Assembly: GCA_948567375.1 (NCBI GenBank)
Contig: OX419757.1
Span: 73,105,836-73,169,835 of the forward strand
Direction: 5' to 3'
Source of the DNA: Lunularia cruciata
Lineage: Eukaryota > Streptophyta > Marchantiopsida > Lunulariales > Lunulariaceae
Length of the DNA: 64,000 nucleotides
Shown: in pieces, positions 24,977-36,352 of the stretch
How the letters are laid out: the number at the start of each line of letters is the position of its first letter
Position numbering within the stretch: position 1 is the first letter of the stretch
Position numbers and translations under genes: made by a program
Notes under the pieces: generated by a model
What the model saw: only the letters and a program-made list of their open reading frames with translations
Told to the model about the DNA's origin: nothing
Databases searched by the model: none

Positions 24977-25248
24977 TTTTTGAGACTCCAAGCACTCTAT
25001 ATGTTTGAACTACTTCTCAGGTAGATTGAACTTGTATGACATTATGTTCCCACTTAGTACACTTGTTACAGAATTAGTTAGAAAGCCACCACCTACGTGG
25101 TTCATAAGGTTCTTTGCCTACCCTCCTTTGTGGGTAGCACATTTTTCTCAAATCTATACTATACTAGGTGTAGTTGCCTACATAGACCATTCTCTTGGTT
25201 TATCCCCTCTCTCTCTTGTGTGTGCTGTGAGTTGTGAGTTTCTTGACA
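24977..25248 (+). repeat. Copia-2 5' LTR
   Basis: Begins tttttgagactcc, ends gagtttcttgaca immediately before the primer binding site. Homologous to 30,655-30,902 throughout. A pyrimidine stretch cccctctctctctt near 25,205 corresponds to the expanded (CT)n in the 3' copy. Confidence 0.85.
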
Positions 25249-25260
25249 TGGTACTAGAGC
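25249..25260 (+). promoter_or_regulatory. Primer binding site, copia-2
   Basis: tggtactagagc directly after the LTR, a slightly changed form of the tggtatcagagc site for initiator Met tRNA. Confidence 0.8.
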
Positions 25261-25945
25261 AAAAGGGAGCACTGAGAGCCTTTGATGCATGGAAGGCAAG
25301 AGAAGTGCAGCTTGGAGAAAGAAATCATTAGTGTGGTGCAATAGCATGACATGCTACTAAACCCAAAGTTCCATCAGCCAAAAGATGGTGAAAAGAGGTG
25401 TCAATAGTACGCATTGCCAAAACTTCTAGTGCGTTTTTGGGTGCCAAGATAATATTTTTTGACCAAAATGAATTTAGTTCTCTACCAAGTTTCAATACAA
25501 TTGGAGATTTTGACAATTGATTCTTCAAAGGCCAATATCTTTCAAATAGAACCTTCCTAGATTCTATGTGTAGGAACTATAATTAGTGATAAGGATGGGG
25601 GGCACCTGACCATGCAAATTGGAGCAACATTTTAGATTTTAAGTGGTTACTTTGATTTTTGCCTTCAAATTCTAAAATCCATGGTTTTCTTGACGTTTCT
25701 TGACATGTTTTTCTTTTGATAGCCATCACAAAGGTCTCTTTTCTGTCTATTGCACTTTGAATGGGTGTTTTTCCTATGTTTTGTGGTATATTCTTGACTT
25801 TCTTGTCTTCTTTTGGGGTCAATGGACGTGCATGTTCAGAGGGTGTAGAGTCGGGAGCAAAGTTGTCATCATGAGTGAGGCGGTTATGCTTTGTTAGAGA
25901 AGAAAATTGAGTTATTAACTCTTTTTTTTTAGTAAAGATCAACCA
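25261..25945 (+). other. Copia-2 leader, no coding signal
   Basis: Between the primer binding site and gag. Contains short frames only, several T-rich runs (25,700-25,800) and nothing recognisable. It is longer than a usual copia leader, so it may contain an unrecognised insertion. Confidence 0.4.
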
Positions 25946-26475
25946 TGGTTGAATTGAATGCAAGCTCCATCACATACAAGAAGCTTGACAAAGGGCAACT
26001 ATGTGTATGGAAACTACGCATGAAGTATTTCCTTATGGGACAAGAACAATGGGAGATTGTCACAAGGAGAAAATGAAACCAAAAGGAGATGAGAAGAGCC
26101 CAGAGATGGGAAAATAGAAGAAGCAAGGCAACCAAGTCTTGCATTATCTTAAAATTTCCATTTCTACCTCTATGTGTGGCTATGTTCAAGATGTAGGGAC
26201 ATCACAAGGTGCATGGGAAGCAATTGGGGAGGTGTTTGAGTCATCTACCAAGGTCCACAAGTTGCAATTGAAACAAAAGCTTAATGTTTTCAAGAAGGGG
26301 TCACAATCTATGAACAAGTACATTCTGTCCATAAGGGTTATGTTGAAAAAATGGAAAGATTGGAGTCAAGATAGATGATGATGATCTAACCATGATTACC
26401 TTACAAGGATTGGGTCCTAACTACCAATCTTTTCAAATGTTGATTGTTGTGTGTGAGACTTTTCCTTCATTTCAA
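25946..26475 (+). pseudogene. Copia-2 gag, N-terminal part
   Basis: Translation gives KLDKGQLCVWKLRMKYFLMGQEQWEIVT-type sequence near 25,990-26,060 and an 80-codon open frame (26,139-26,378) with GAWEAIGEVFESSTKVHKLQLKQ, matching the UBN2/retrotransposon gag fold of copia elements. A further frame gives MITLQGLGPNYQSFQMLIVV before the antisense LTR starts. Confidence 0.7.
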
Positions 26476-27054
26476 ACCCTATGAGCCGGGATATTGCTCA
26501 CTAAAGAACTCAATGAAAGAGAGATAGTTGCAAATGCAAAGATTATGAGTACCTCCTCACCCCTAGCTTATACATTTATGAGATATTTACACACCAAAGT
26601 TAATAATTATTGGAGTAAGTCAAGTTACTAGGCTAAAAGTCAAATAAAGTAAAAAAAGTCTAAAGGAAAATCCAAGCACATGGGAATAATCCCATGAGTA
26701 GATGGTCTTATCCTCACCGACCAACTTAATCATGGATTTTTTCACATGGATTATCCTTGGACTATATAAAATGTCTACACCAACAAGGCTTGTAGGCCCA
26801 AGAGTTCTCAACTCTTTCCTCAAAGTCAAATAACTAAGAATAATACCGAGCCAATACACTATAAGAAAAAATAATAATTCTCACTCTTTTCACTTCCTCT
26901 AGAATAAGATCAACTTTATCTTAGCTATGACTCACTCTAGCTAATCATGGCTAACATAGAAGCTTAGCTAAACTCTATAGATAATATTTCTCCACTACTT
27001 GCAATACCAAAATTAATATCCCTATAGAGAATACATGCACCAATGGGTGTTATA
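26476..27054 (-). repeat. Antisense LTR of the gypsy-3 family inside copia-2 gag
   Basis: The reverse complement matches the gypsy-3 5' LTR (52,493-53,177): start tataacaccc (tgtaacaccc in gypsy-3) at 27,054, then gagaaatattatctata, tagtcatagctaagata, ggtattattcttagttattt, down to gagttctttagtgagcaat at about 26,490. The last part of the LTR (roughly 130-190 bp) is missing, so it is a truncated solo LTR. Gag sequence resumes at about 27,060. Confidence 0.8.
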
Positions 27055-27059
27055 CACCT

Positions 27060-27900
27060 TCTCATTGGTAAGTGAAGGAATACTATTGATGGGAAACCAA
27101 CAATCTTCCTCAAATTTGCAGCAACAAGATCAGGCTTTGTGTGCATGCGCAAGCAAAGGTAGAGCCCATGGATGTACTTTTGGATGTAGGCGTTTCCAAC
27201 AAAATGGTAATGAAAGAGGTGCTCATGGACATCAACACCAGCATCCAAGTCACTACTAGAAAAACCGACCGGCCCAACCAACCACAATAGAGTCAAGATT
27301 CCAATAAGATTAGAGACTACATTCACCTTGGTTGATGTAACCATTGTGATGCAAAAGGCCTCTATAGTTGTGATTGTCACAAGTGGCAACAACAACACCA
27401 TAATATTGGTGGAGGCTACTTTGCTCAACAATATTTTGCAGCTTATGATTTTGATGCTTACAATGATCTTGAAGAAGAGAGCTTGTTGACATTGACCTAT
27501 GTCATGGGGAGTATGGTGTAGCCTGCTGAGGAGTGATACATTGATTCCAAACCCAAAAAACACATGATACATATCAAGATTGGTTTAGTCATCTCAAACT
27601 TGTTCCACATTTCACTATTGTTGTTACAAGCAATGATACCCAACATCAGATCACTCATAAGGGTAAATTGCCTACTTCTACTTTGAAGCCTAAGATCTTA
27701 GCAGTATGTGATGTTCTCTTTGTAACAACCATCACTTGCAATCTTGTCTTAGTAGGCCAATTGGTAGACTAAGAGTCTCAGATTTTGTTTAATCCAAATG
27801 GTTGTGTGATTCAAAGTATAGCTATGTAGATAGTGATAGCTATAGGAACTAGATGTGGTAGGCTTTTCAAATTAGATATCACAATGCCTCAAATTCAAGC
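27060..27900 (+). pseudogene. Copia-2 gag C-terminus and protease
   Basis: A 74-codon frame (27,035-27,259) holds GNQQSSSNLQQQDQALCA, a Gln/Ser-rich gag C-terminus. Near 27,339 the frame gives CNHCDAKGLYSCDC, a nucleocapsid knuckle in which the His ligand is Leu. A YIDSKPKK fragment near 27,538 corresponds to the protease Asp-Ser-Gly with Gly lost. The rest is broken. Confidence 0.65.
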
Positions 27901-28870
27901 AACAATGTATAGACATAATGGATCATAGGTGACTAATATGCAGATTTTTCATAATCACTTTGGCCACATGATGTCTAAAAGTTGAAGAATTTACCAAACA
28001 CTATAATAGTTACAAGTATTGTGTAGTTTACATAAAGTGATAGTGTAGAGATCTGCCCTATTTGTTAGTTTGGAAAATAAGCTTGGTAGCCCTTCAATCA
28101 CCAAGGAAAATGTGCCACCAAAATACTTGAGTTTGTGCACAATGATTTATGGACAGCTTTGATATCCAATCTGAACTGTTCTCAATAATTTATGTCCTTC
28201 ATAGATGATTTTGCTAGATTCACTTGGGTCTACTTCTTGAAGCAAAAATCAAAGGTGTTTTTCATTTTCCAAACCCTTAAGACCCTTGTAGAGAAGCAAT
28301 CCGGACATCATATCCTTCAGTTTAGGTCCCATGGAGTAGGTGAATACTTATCCATGGAAGTCACAATAGTTTTTCAACATCACATCATCCAACCCCAATA
28401 GAGCTATAGTTACAATCCACAACATAATGGCATTGAATAATGCAAGAATTGTCATATAGCCAAGGCCATACAAACCATACTAAACAAGACTCATATGCCT
28501 AAAATGTATTGGGTAGAAGCCATATGTGTGCAATTTACTTGGTGAACAAATATCCATCCGTAACAATTCCGTCATACATTTCCTTGGAGGTGTTTACAAG
28601 CACTTAGCCTAGACTAAAACATCTAAAAATCCTTGGTTGTGTGTGTTTTTTGCACATTCTAGATGAGAAGCGTATCAAGCTTGACCCCAAAGCTATGTAT
28701 TTTATATTCTTAGGCTATTTACTCCAAGCAAATGGATACAAATGCTATGATCTCTCCACATAAAAGCTTTATGTGTCTAGGGATGTTGTGTTTGATGAGC
28801 AGAAGGCTTGGTATGTGCCACTCAAGACTCTTCTTGCTCCTCAATTGCCTACTAAAAGAGAGTTTGTTGA
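27900..28870 (+). pseudogene. Copia-2 integrase
   Basis: An open stretch at 28,192-28,401 reads [20 protein letters not shown]..., the copia integrase core. The Asp upstream (FVHNDLW near 28,135) is present; the second reads [13 protein letters not shown], with His for Asp. Near 28,430 NGIE is followed by TAA and CKN, so the catalytic Glu codon is a stop. Sequence continues through the C-terminal block (SKIFGCVCF-like, decayed) to about 28,870. Confidence 0.75.
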
Positions 28871-28989
28871 CTAGGACATAGAGCTCACTACTGATGGTAA
28901 TGGTGTGATAGAAGCTTCAGATGTTTGATGACCATGGTCTAAATAGAGTGTGCTATAGACTAGAATCTGATCCAAAACCTAGCAGTAGT

Positions 28990-30000
28990 GCAGGTTTTGA
29001 TGCTCACACTTTAGATTTCCCTAGAGATGCCACAAGTGCAATGGTAGATTCAAGAGGTAGGGCTAATGTTCCACATCGGACCAATTGCCTTGATGCTTGA
29101 GTAGAGTCAGACATCCAATTCAAAGGCTCATGTATGAGGGTTTCCTTGCCTCTCATCATGCATATATGGTGAACACACTCCAAGAATAGGAGCCAAATAC
29201 TATTCAAGAAACATTGAAAAATGAGCAATGGGAGGTAGCCATGGATGAGGAGATTGTTGCACTAAGCCAACAATGAATGTGGGAGTTAGTGGACTTACCA
29301 CTTGGTAAGAAGGCAATTGGCTGCATATGGGTGTACAAGATTAAGTGGAATCAAGGCTGTTTTGTGAGCATGTATAACGCTAGGTTGGTAGTTAAGGATT
29401 ATGCACAAGAATGTGGAATTGCTTATGATGAGATGTTTAGTCTTGTTGCTAAGATGCATACTATTTGAATAGCAATAGCAATAGCATTAATAAGCATTGT
29501 AAGTTACATCATATATATGTGAAGAATGCCTTCTTGAATGGAGATCTTCAAGAAGAGGTGTATATGGTGTAGCCACCTAGGTATGAAGACCCAGGTTCTT
29601 CAGCTCAAGTGTGTAGGTTGTAGATGGCTTTATATGAACTTGGTTTGGTAAGATCATTAGTGTTTTGTAGGGGTTCAAAGTGTGAAATTTATACTCCTCA
29701 CTCTATGTACTAAGTACAATGAGTTGTTACACTATCATTATGATCTATGTAGATGATTTGATCATGAGTGTGAGTTATGAGAAGTAGATTCAATAAATTA
29801 AGCATAGGCTATAGGCTGAATTTGAGATGAAGGATCCGGGAGAATTTAAGATATTTCCTTGCACTTGAGTTCATCAAGGATGGTGAAAATATGTGGTTGT
29901 TGGAGAAATAGTATGTTATTGACATGCTTGCCAAGTATGGTATGATGGCTTGCAAGCCAAGAAAACAATTTGAAGTTGAGTCCTATTCAAGGGAAGTTGC
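28990..30000 (+). pseudogene. Copia-2 reverse transcriptase
   Basis: Starts with frames NEQWEVAMDEEIVAL near 29,222 and a 63-codon open part (29,277-29,468) MWELVDLPLGKKAIGCIWVYKIKW, the conserved copia RT entry. It continues through KNAFLNGDLQEEVYM near 29,520 and an MIYVDDLIMS block near 29,745 in which the YVDD catalytic motif is visible. Broken by several stops. Confidence 0.75.
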
Positions 30001-30169
30001 TTGAAGATCCTATTATTTATGGATGAATGGTAGGGAGTTTGATCTACTTTGCTATCATTAGACCAGACTTGAGCTACACAATGGGACTTTTGAGTTAGTT
30101 CATGTAGACTCCTTGGAAGCCATATCTTGATGCAGTTTGGAGGATTGTGCAGTATGTGAAGTTCACTAT

Positions 30170-30640
30170 ATAGTTTGGACTTCATTACATAGCCATAAAG
30201 AGTGTGGAATTGTTTGGATTTACAGATGTAGATTGGACAAGGAATACTTTGGACAGGCGGTCCACATCTGGCTATGCTTTCAATTTGGGGAGTGCAGCTA
30301 TTAGCTGGTCCTCAAAGAAGCAAGCTATGGTATGACTGTCTTCTTGCAAGGTAGAGTATAGAGGTGCAACCAACACTATATGTAAGGCAGTTTGGCTTTG
30401 GAGGTTACTTGGTAACATTGGTGTATGTGTCTTTGGTGTGATTATTAATTATGCAAATAACAAGAGTAGTTTTAAACTTGCTAGTAATCTCATGTTTCAT
30501 GCTAGGACAAAACACATTGAGGTACAACATCACTTCATTAAAGAGAAGGTAGTAGCAGGTAGTTGACATCTTTACAAAGGCACTACCTAGAGACACATTT
30601 GATATGTTCCAAGATCAGTTAGATGTTTGTGCATTAATAG
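30170..30640 (+). pseudogene. Copia-2 RNase H
   Basis: One long frame with two stops reads FGFTDVDWTRNTLDRRSTSGYAFNLGSAAISWSSKKQ..., then KVEYRGATN, NYANNKSSFKLASNLMFHARTKHIEV. The first Asp (TDVDW) and Glu (VEY) are visible; the third catalytic site reads NYANN where Asp is expected. Followed by a C-terminal TKALPRDTF-like block and the polypurine tract. Confidence 0.8.
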
Positions 30641-30654
30641 GAGCTTGAGGGGGA

Positions 30655-30839
30655 TTTTTGAGACTCCAAGCTCTCTATAGGTGTGAACTAGTTCCAAGTT
30701 AGACTAAACTTGTATAACATTACATTCACACTTAATACACTTGTTATTGATTTTTTTAGAAAGCCACCGCCTAGGTTCTTGGCCTACACTCTTTTGTTGT
30801 AGCACATTGTGCTCATATATGTATAGATACTAGGAGGTG

Positions 30840-30874
<35 letters not shown>

Positions 30875-30902
30875 TGCAATACAAGTTGTGAGTTTCTTGC
30901 CA
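30655..30902 (+). repeat. Copia-2 3' LTR
   Basis: Begins tttttgagactcc after gaggggga, ends cttgcca. Contains an expanded (CT)n run at 30,842-30,871 not present at that length in the 5' LTR. Confidence 0.85.
30842..30871. repeat. (CT)n microsatellite
   Basis: About fifteen CT dinucleotides inside the copia-2 3' LTR; the homologous 5' LTR has a short pyrimidine run. Confidence 0.95.
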
Positions 30903-31822
30903 AAGATATCCTTTGAAGATGCTTCTCTTATTGCGGTTATTGAATCCTCCACAAGCAAGGATGTGAGCATGCTCATATATATTGAATTGGTAATCAATGA
31001 TGATAATTTTCATGGCACCCATAGTATGATTCAAACACACAATAAACTGCAATTAAATGTTTAATATAAGCTTCATATTTCTTCAAACCTTTGTATATAT
31101 ACAATCAATTGAAGAAGGCATCCTAGGGATAATCTCCAAAGTCTAGAATGGACATATGTAAACACCAATTAATTCATGAAAATAATTTATAGCATTTTGA
31201 AAAAGTAGTTTAGAGAAAAATTTTAAGTATAAAAGAAAGGGTTTAGGGTTTCGCAACCAAAGAAGGTTAGCAACTGACTTTAAACCTCATCATTTATTTC
31301 ACTTATGCATTTTATTTAATTTTAAAATAATTTTCCTTCATACATTAAATATAATATATTTTAAGATTCAATGTAATGCAATAAAATTTGTAAGTAACTC
31401 AATATCTTTAATTTCAACATAGACTAAAATAATATTTCTTCAACAAATCTAAGGAAAAACTCAGAGTATATTATTTCTAAAATTGATTCCAAAAGATCAC
31501 TATGATTCATACAACATGCTTGCCAATTATTTGCTATTTGGATTGGCATTCAACTAGTTACCATAAAATCAAGTTCCTTTGATTATTTTCCTTTATGTGA
31601 GCAAATCCTTTATGCTTTTATCTTCATATCCTAGCTTTCCCTAGACTTTGTTAAGAAGAAAGGATGACACCTTTGTTTCTTCTCCAATGATAGATTGGCT
31701 AACAATATTTTCTTGTTGCAAGAAAGAAGTGATTTAGTTAAACCTATCAAGTTCAGACATTGTCATATTTCTATTCATCCTTTTACTATGGCCTTCCTTA
31801 ATTATAATAACAATGAGAACAA
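30903..31822. other. AT-rich DNA, no recognisable gene
   Basis: Short frames only. 31,180-31,460 is especially AT-rich. I see no repeat shared with the remainder of the window. Confidence 0.5.
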
Positions 31823-31937
31823 GGTGACCACATAGAACACAAGAAGGATGGGTACACCCCATCAAGCCATACAAAGGAGAGACAAAAGAGGTAAAATGGG
31901 GGTAGGCCCCAATAGTATTGATATGAGAAATCTGCCC
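31823..31937 (-). repeat. LINE-like 3' tail, copy 2 (attached to its element)
   Basis: Contains gaaggatgggtacacccca, gagagacaaaag and the imperfect hairpin tgggggtaggcccca, matching copies 1, 3 and 4. Located just beyond the stop of the C-terminal frame of the LINE-like element, so it is probably the 3' untranslated region. Confidence 0.75.
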
Positions 31938-31939
31938 TA

Positions 31940-32470
31940 CCGCACCTAAGATATCCAAGCTATGCAACTCATAAGGTCAAAAAAATATTGGAGCTTTGAA
32001 GATACATCACCTAGAGTGATTTTTCTCTTATGGACTGCACCAACCAATGCTCTTTGTAGAGCAATGCACACATGTTGTCTAAAGTATGCTACAAAGTATG
32101 AGAGCGAAAGTGGTACTCCTTGGCATCTAATATGATAAGCTCTTGTGCACTCCTTGACAAATGTGTCAAACACCATGTCCATCGCTCCATACAACTCCAT
32201 ATAACTCCAAGACTAGAGAAATAAAGAGGTGACCTTGTTGCATACTCCTATACTTGGACCTTGTGTGCTGCTACTCCGGTTGCCACCCATCTAGGAGGAT
32301 GAGTAATCATTCTCTCTAAAATCACATCACACATAGGGTTTGTAACCACAACATTTGCCACTATTACCTGATCATCTTGGACCAAGTATAAGTCAACTCT
32401 GACATGTGTCAATCTGCAAAGAATATGAACGTCCCCTCTAAGCAAGGTATCCACTCTCTTGTGCAATAGT
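31940..32470 (-). pseudogene. LINE-like element, C-terminal region
   Basis: Two minus-strand frames in sequence: 32,248-32,466 with VRVDLYLVQDDQVIVANVVV (a nuclease-like Asp...Asp-x-x-Val pattern) and 31,946-32,200 with SLSYFVAYFRQHVCIALQRAL. A stop and frameshift separate them. The first block could be a restriction-like endonuclease core, but I only see the hydrophobic strand pattern and acidic residues, so this is tentative. Confidence 0.45.
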
Positions 32471-33072
32471 GAACACTATATCCCCAATGGTATCATGGGC
32501 ACATATCCTTTGTTCTCCAAAAGAACATCATGTTATATGGACCGCTATTGCATCTAGTGTAGAACTACACTCACAAGTGAGTAACAAAGATGTAAAGGGT
32601 TGGACCAAACCTAGGTAGAACCTCATTGTTGTACAGAAGGTAGCTAGTGCGAGTCAGGATGCCCTAATGCATGGTCCACCTAGGATCCAAGAGCTTGAAC
32701 CTTTGCCAAAGCAAGAGTGCTCTAGTGGCTTGAGGAATAGATGAGTCAATTAAAAGAGAATGTAGCATATGCTAACATTGTTGCTCCATCAAGGAAGACT
32801 ACAAACCTCAAGTCCAATCTGGTAGTAGTGAAGCAAAGGATGGAAGGTCCTCCCATGTCCATAAGGATAGACCATCTATTGTTTGCTGCAATAACACTTG
32901 GAGAGAAAAGGATCACTCTTCCACCTTGGTCACATATGTCTCCAAAATTGGCCTATGAACAACCACAAAATAGAATAAAGTAGGGGTATCAAGAGAGCAC
33001 AACTACCCAAAAATGCTGTAGATATCATCTCTTCCATAGATAATAGGCCTACCCCTATGCAAGTAGAGATGT

Positions 33073-33900
33073 TTATCTATGTGCTAAATCCCCCATCATA
33101 GACTCAAATGTCCTTGGTCCAATGATATCACCAAAGACTCCAATAATACTCCTATCAAAAGCACTCAGATGTGATAGGAAAGTCAACGAAGGAGGAACCA
33201 TATGGAGAAGGTAAGTCAATTGAAGGGTAATACTAGAGGAGAGTATATTAAATGCCACATATGGATCTCCTTGTAGAAGAAGGTCATCTACATGGAGGAT
33301 ATCCTTTGCAAGGGAAACATCTAGGAAGCATGTGACAAAATCCTTAGATCCTATTGACACTCCAAGGATATGTAGTTCATCTATAGATGTGCTACACCCC
33401 TCTAGAAGCTCAAGGTGTGGAGGGATACTTAAAGGAGACCATGCTCTACACTTTAACACCTTGACTCTCAAGCCTACAAGATGTAGCTTGGTAGTCAAGT
33501 GATCATAGGCCTGCCTAATATGATCTAAGGGGCCCACAATGTGGGTGTTGTCTACTAAGGAGAGAAATATACAACTAGGCATGGGCAAAGTAGTAGATAA
33601 AAGAGCTCTAAAGTGAGCCATGGCAAACAAAGGTCCTCCTAAAGGATATCCCTATTATGTACCAACAATTGTCTCCAAGATGGCAACTCTCTCTCGTAAC
33701 CACCCATGTTGGTAGTAAAGGGAAGCATGAGAGGCATAGGACAACCACACAAAAAGGATTGAGACTTGCCAAGGATCCACCTACCTCTCTAAGCTCTCTA
33801 ATGATGGATGCCCAAGAGATGCTATTAAAAGTGTTCTCAACATCCACATGTGAACAAACTGCTTTGGATGGATATCTAGGAGTGCCTTGATGCCTAGGGA
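33073..33900 (-). pseudogene. LINE-like reverse transcriptase
   Basis: Two overlapping minus-strand frames cover the RT palm: 33,608-33,847 with MDVENTFNSISWASIIREL (first catalytic Asp block) and 33,073-33,630 with LVDNTHIVGPLDHI, corresponding to the F/Y-x-D-D motif with the second Asp changed to Asn, then LHLVGLRVKVLKCRAWSP (the thumb-side lysine block) and an LHILGVSIGS segment. The frames differ by a shift near 33,620. Non-LTR type is inferred from the block spacing; the group is not assigned. Confidence 0.65.
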
Positions 33901-34657
33901 AATAGTCTCACAACCTCTAAGTGTTTTTTTATTTGTAAGGATTTAGGGTTCTCCGGGTCTATTCCAAATTGATATGGAACTGAGGTGCTCTCAAAAGTGA
34001 GATTGATGTTGAAGGACAATGGTATGGCTAACCAAGCACAAGAAGATCTCTCCAATATCAATTCTTGTGGCCTTCTCTGTCACAAGAAGTCAATTAGCCC
34101 CTTATGCTTAACTAAATGATGTAGGAATATCTCTCCTCACTACCATTGCAACCACCTAAAATAGCTTGATAAATCCACTAGAAGGATCATCTGCCTGAAA
34201 GCAATCTCTAAGATGCTCATATAGCATCCTCAACAAGCCTCTTGAGGAGAGACAAGGGATAGTGCACAATGCTTGTGCAAAAAATAACCTATCAAGGCAT
34301 AAAATTTGCTCAGGCTCATAATCTAAGACCTCTAATGGTACTCCCTCTCCTACCATAGGATGTAGTGAGCATAGGGAAGAGATAGTCTTATCAATGGGAC
34401 TAGCCATAGACAAAGGGTGTAGCATTCATGTTGATTTACTAAACTCTCTTGCTTGACCTAGTGTCTTACACCATTGTAATCAAGTGGACTTTGTGGTAGA
34501 ACTTGTCTCCTAAAACATGTAGTCCTAACTGCCTCCTCTTGTAGGGCAGCCCAATCCCCTGCTTGGAATTGATGAAATCTAGCAACCACCTCTCTGTGCT
34601 TCGCACCTCCTCCTCTAACATAACAAAGGCACTATTGAGAGAGTAAGAGGAATAAGA
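33901..34657 (-). pseudogene. LINE-like element, region upstream of RT palm
   Basis: Minus-strand frame 34,156-34,425 ends LLRMLYEHLRDCFQADDPS, comparable to the fingers entry of this RT, and 34,466-34,663 is a short open frame cut by the gypsy-2 insertion point. Otherwise broken. Confidence 0.45.
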
Positions 34658-35106
34658 TGTCACGCCATTTGTAGTTCCGCATCTAGATGCTCGGACACTA
34701 GAGTTCCAGTGATGGTAGTTAGACTTATTCTAGCAATTTCTCAAGGACTACTTTCCGACAGTTAGATTTTGTGTTCGGGGTACTGACTTCACGGTGGGGC
34801 CCACCGTCACTTTGCACCGTTTGCACCGTCGAGTGTGCCGTCAGCGGGACCGTTAGGGTTTCAGTGCTAGCTCAAGTCCAAGGGGTATAGTTTCAAAGTG
34901 AGCTCTAGAGAGCTCACTTCTCTGATGTTGAGCCTTCGAGTTCCTAGCTATGGTGGATAGAGGCCGGCGAGCGTCACTTGGATTCTCTATGCTTGAGTGG
35001 GTGTGGCTTGACTGTAATCAGTGCCCAGTTGTTGGCAATTTATAGAGTGACAGATCAAGTACTGATCTGAGTTGAGTTGAGTTGAGAGTGTTAAGCAATC
35101 TGATTA
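34658..35106 (+). repeat. Gypsy-2 terminal repeat A1 (5' LTR)
   Basis: 449 bp starting tgtcacgccatttg, homologous to 44,675-45,123. Contains gtggggcccaccgtcac and tagagagctcac palindromic stretches. It is followed by acatcagag, which partly resembles the atcagag core of the Met-type primer binding site; the exact LTR end is therefore uncertain by a few bases. Confidence 0.9.
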
Positions 35107-35338
35107 CATCAGAGAAGTGAAGTCAGGGGAAATCGGGTGCAGGAACATTGAGTGTTGGTGGTATCTCCAAGCTCGGTGGATCGTGGTAGCTCGATTCAAG
35201 TTCTGTGTTTCCCTAGTGTGCAGAAGCTTGTTCAGTTGATGCAGATTTGGCAGTTAGGCGGATAGTGTGCGGAAGCGGTGGCCAAATTTTGAGCAAAGAA
35301 GGAGCAATTTTCGAGCAGTGTTGTGATTTTGAGCTCAA

Positions 35339-36352
35339 GAGGTGAAGGCAAGACCAATTTGTTGCGAGTTGGGCTCAGAAAATCAAATTGAAGGTGAAGT
35401 TGGGAAGCTCTTCTCATGAAATTGTGATTTGTAAAAACCCGTTTTGTCAATTTGGCTCGAGTGGAAAGTTAGCGGGGGATTTGGCGGACAGCCATCTTTA
35501 GGGTTTATGTCAGATTTTCCGTCAGATTTTGGCCAGAATTGGAGGAGTTTTTGTTGTTTAGCCAAATTTGGAGAAGTTTTGCTAGTTTGGAGGAGTTTCG
35601 CAGATTTGGAGAAGTTTTGCCAATTTTGGAGGAGGTACAAAGTGGCAACAAGAAAGGCCTCATTTGGCTGAATCAGGAGGTGAAGGTAGGACCAATTTGC
35701 TGCGAGTTGGGCTCAGAAAGTCAAATTAAAGGTGGAGTTGGGAAGCTCTTCTCATGAAATTGTGATTTGTAAAAACCCGTTTTGTCAATTTGGCTCGAGT
35801 GGAAAGTTAGCGGGGGATTTGGCGGACAGCCATCTTTAGGGTTTATGTCAGATTTTACATCAGATTTTGGCCAGAATTGGAGGAGTTTTCGTTGTTTGGC
35901 TAAATTTGGAGAAGTTTCGCTAGTTTGGAGGAGTTTTGCAGATTTGGAGAAGTTTCGCCAATTTTGGAGGAGGTACAAAGTGGCAACAAGAAAGGCCTCA
36001 TTTGGTTGAATCAGGAGGTGAAGGCAGAACCAATTTGATGCGAGTTGGGCTCAGAAAGTCAAATTAAAGGTGGAGTTGGGAAGCTCTTCTCATGAAATTG
36101 TGATTTGTAGAAACCCGTTTTGTCAATTTAGCTCGAGTGGAAAGTTAGCGGGGGTTTTGGCGGACAGTCATCTTTAGGGTTTATGTCAGATTTTATGTCA
36201 GATTTTGGCCAGAATTGGAGGAGTTTTCGCTGTTTGGCCAAATTTGGAGAAGTTTCGCTAGTTTGGAGGAGTTTCACAGATTTGGAGAAGTTTCGCCAAT
36301 TTTGGAGGAGGTACAAAGTGGCAACAAGAAAGGCCTCATTTGGCTGAATTTC
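35339..36352 (+). repeat. 338-bp tandem array (three units) in the gypsy-2 leader
   Basis: Units at 35,339-35,676, 35,677-36,014 and 36,015-36,352, each starting gaggtgaagg and ending near catttggctgaat. Each unit contains shorter internal repeats of the form tttggagaagtttcgc. Unit length is not a multiple of three and frames on both strands restart in each unit, so coding is unlikely. Position suggests an RNA packaging, translation or promoter role, which is only inference. Confidence 0.95.

Larger units (their letters stand above)
24977..30902 (+). mobile_element. Copia-2: decayed Ty1/copia retrotransposon
   Basis: Plus-strand element with recognisable LTRs at both ends, a Met-type primer binding site, gag with a degenerate zinc knuckle, integrase, RT, RNase H and a ttgagggggatt polypurine tract. 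Its gag is interrupted by an antisense LTR at about 26,476-27,054. The LTRs share their first 13 bases and their end (gagtttcttg-c-ca) but differ internally. No clean target duplication was found. All coding parts have stops. Confidence 0.85.
31823..34657 (-). mobile_element. LINE-like retroelement, 3' part (split by gypsy-2)
   Basis: Minus-strand element recognised from a non-LTR-type reverse transcriptase, a conserved C-terminal block and a 3' tail that also occurs as three separate 5'-truncated copies in the window. It is interrupted at 34,657/45,229 by gypsy-2; the 5' side resumes beyond 45,229. Flanking bases taaga (34,653-34,657) and aaaga (45,229-45,233) match at four of five and may be the target duplication of gypsy-2. 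Multiple stops and frameshifts. Confidence 0.7.
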
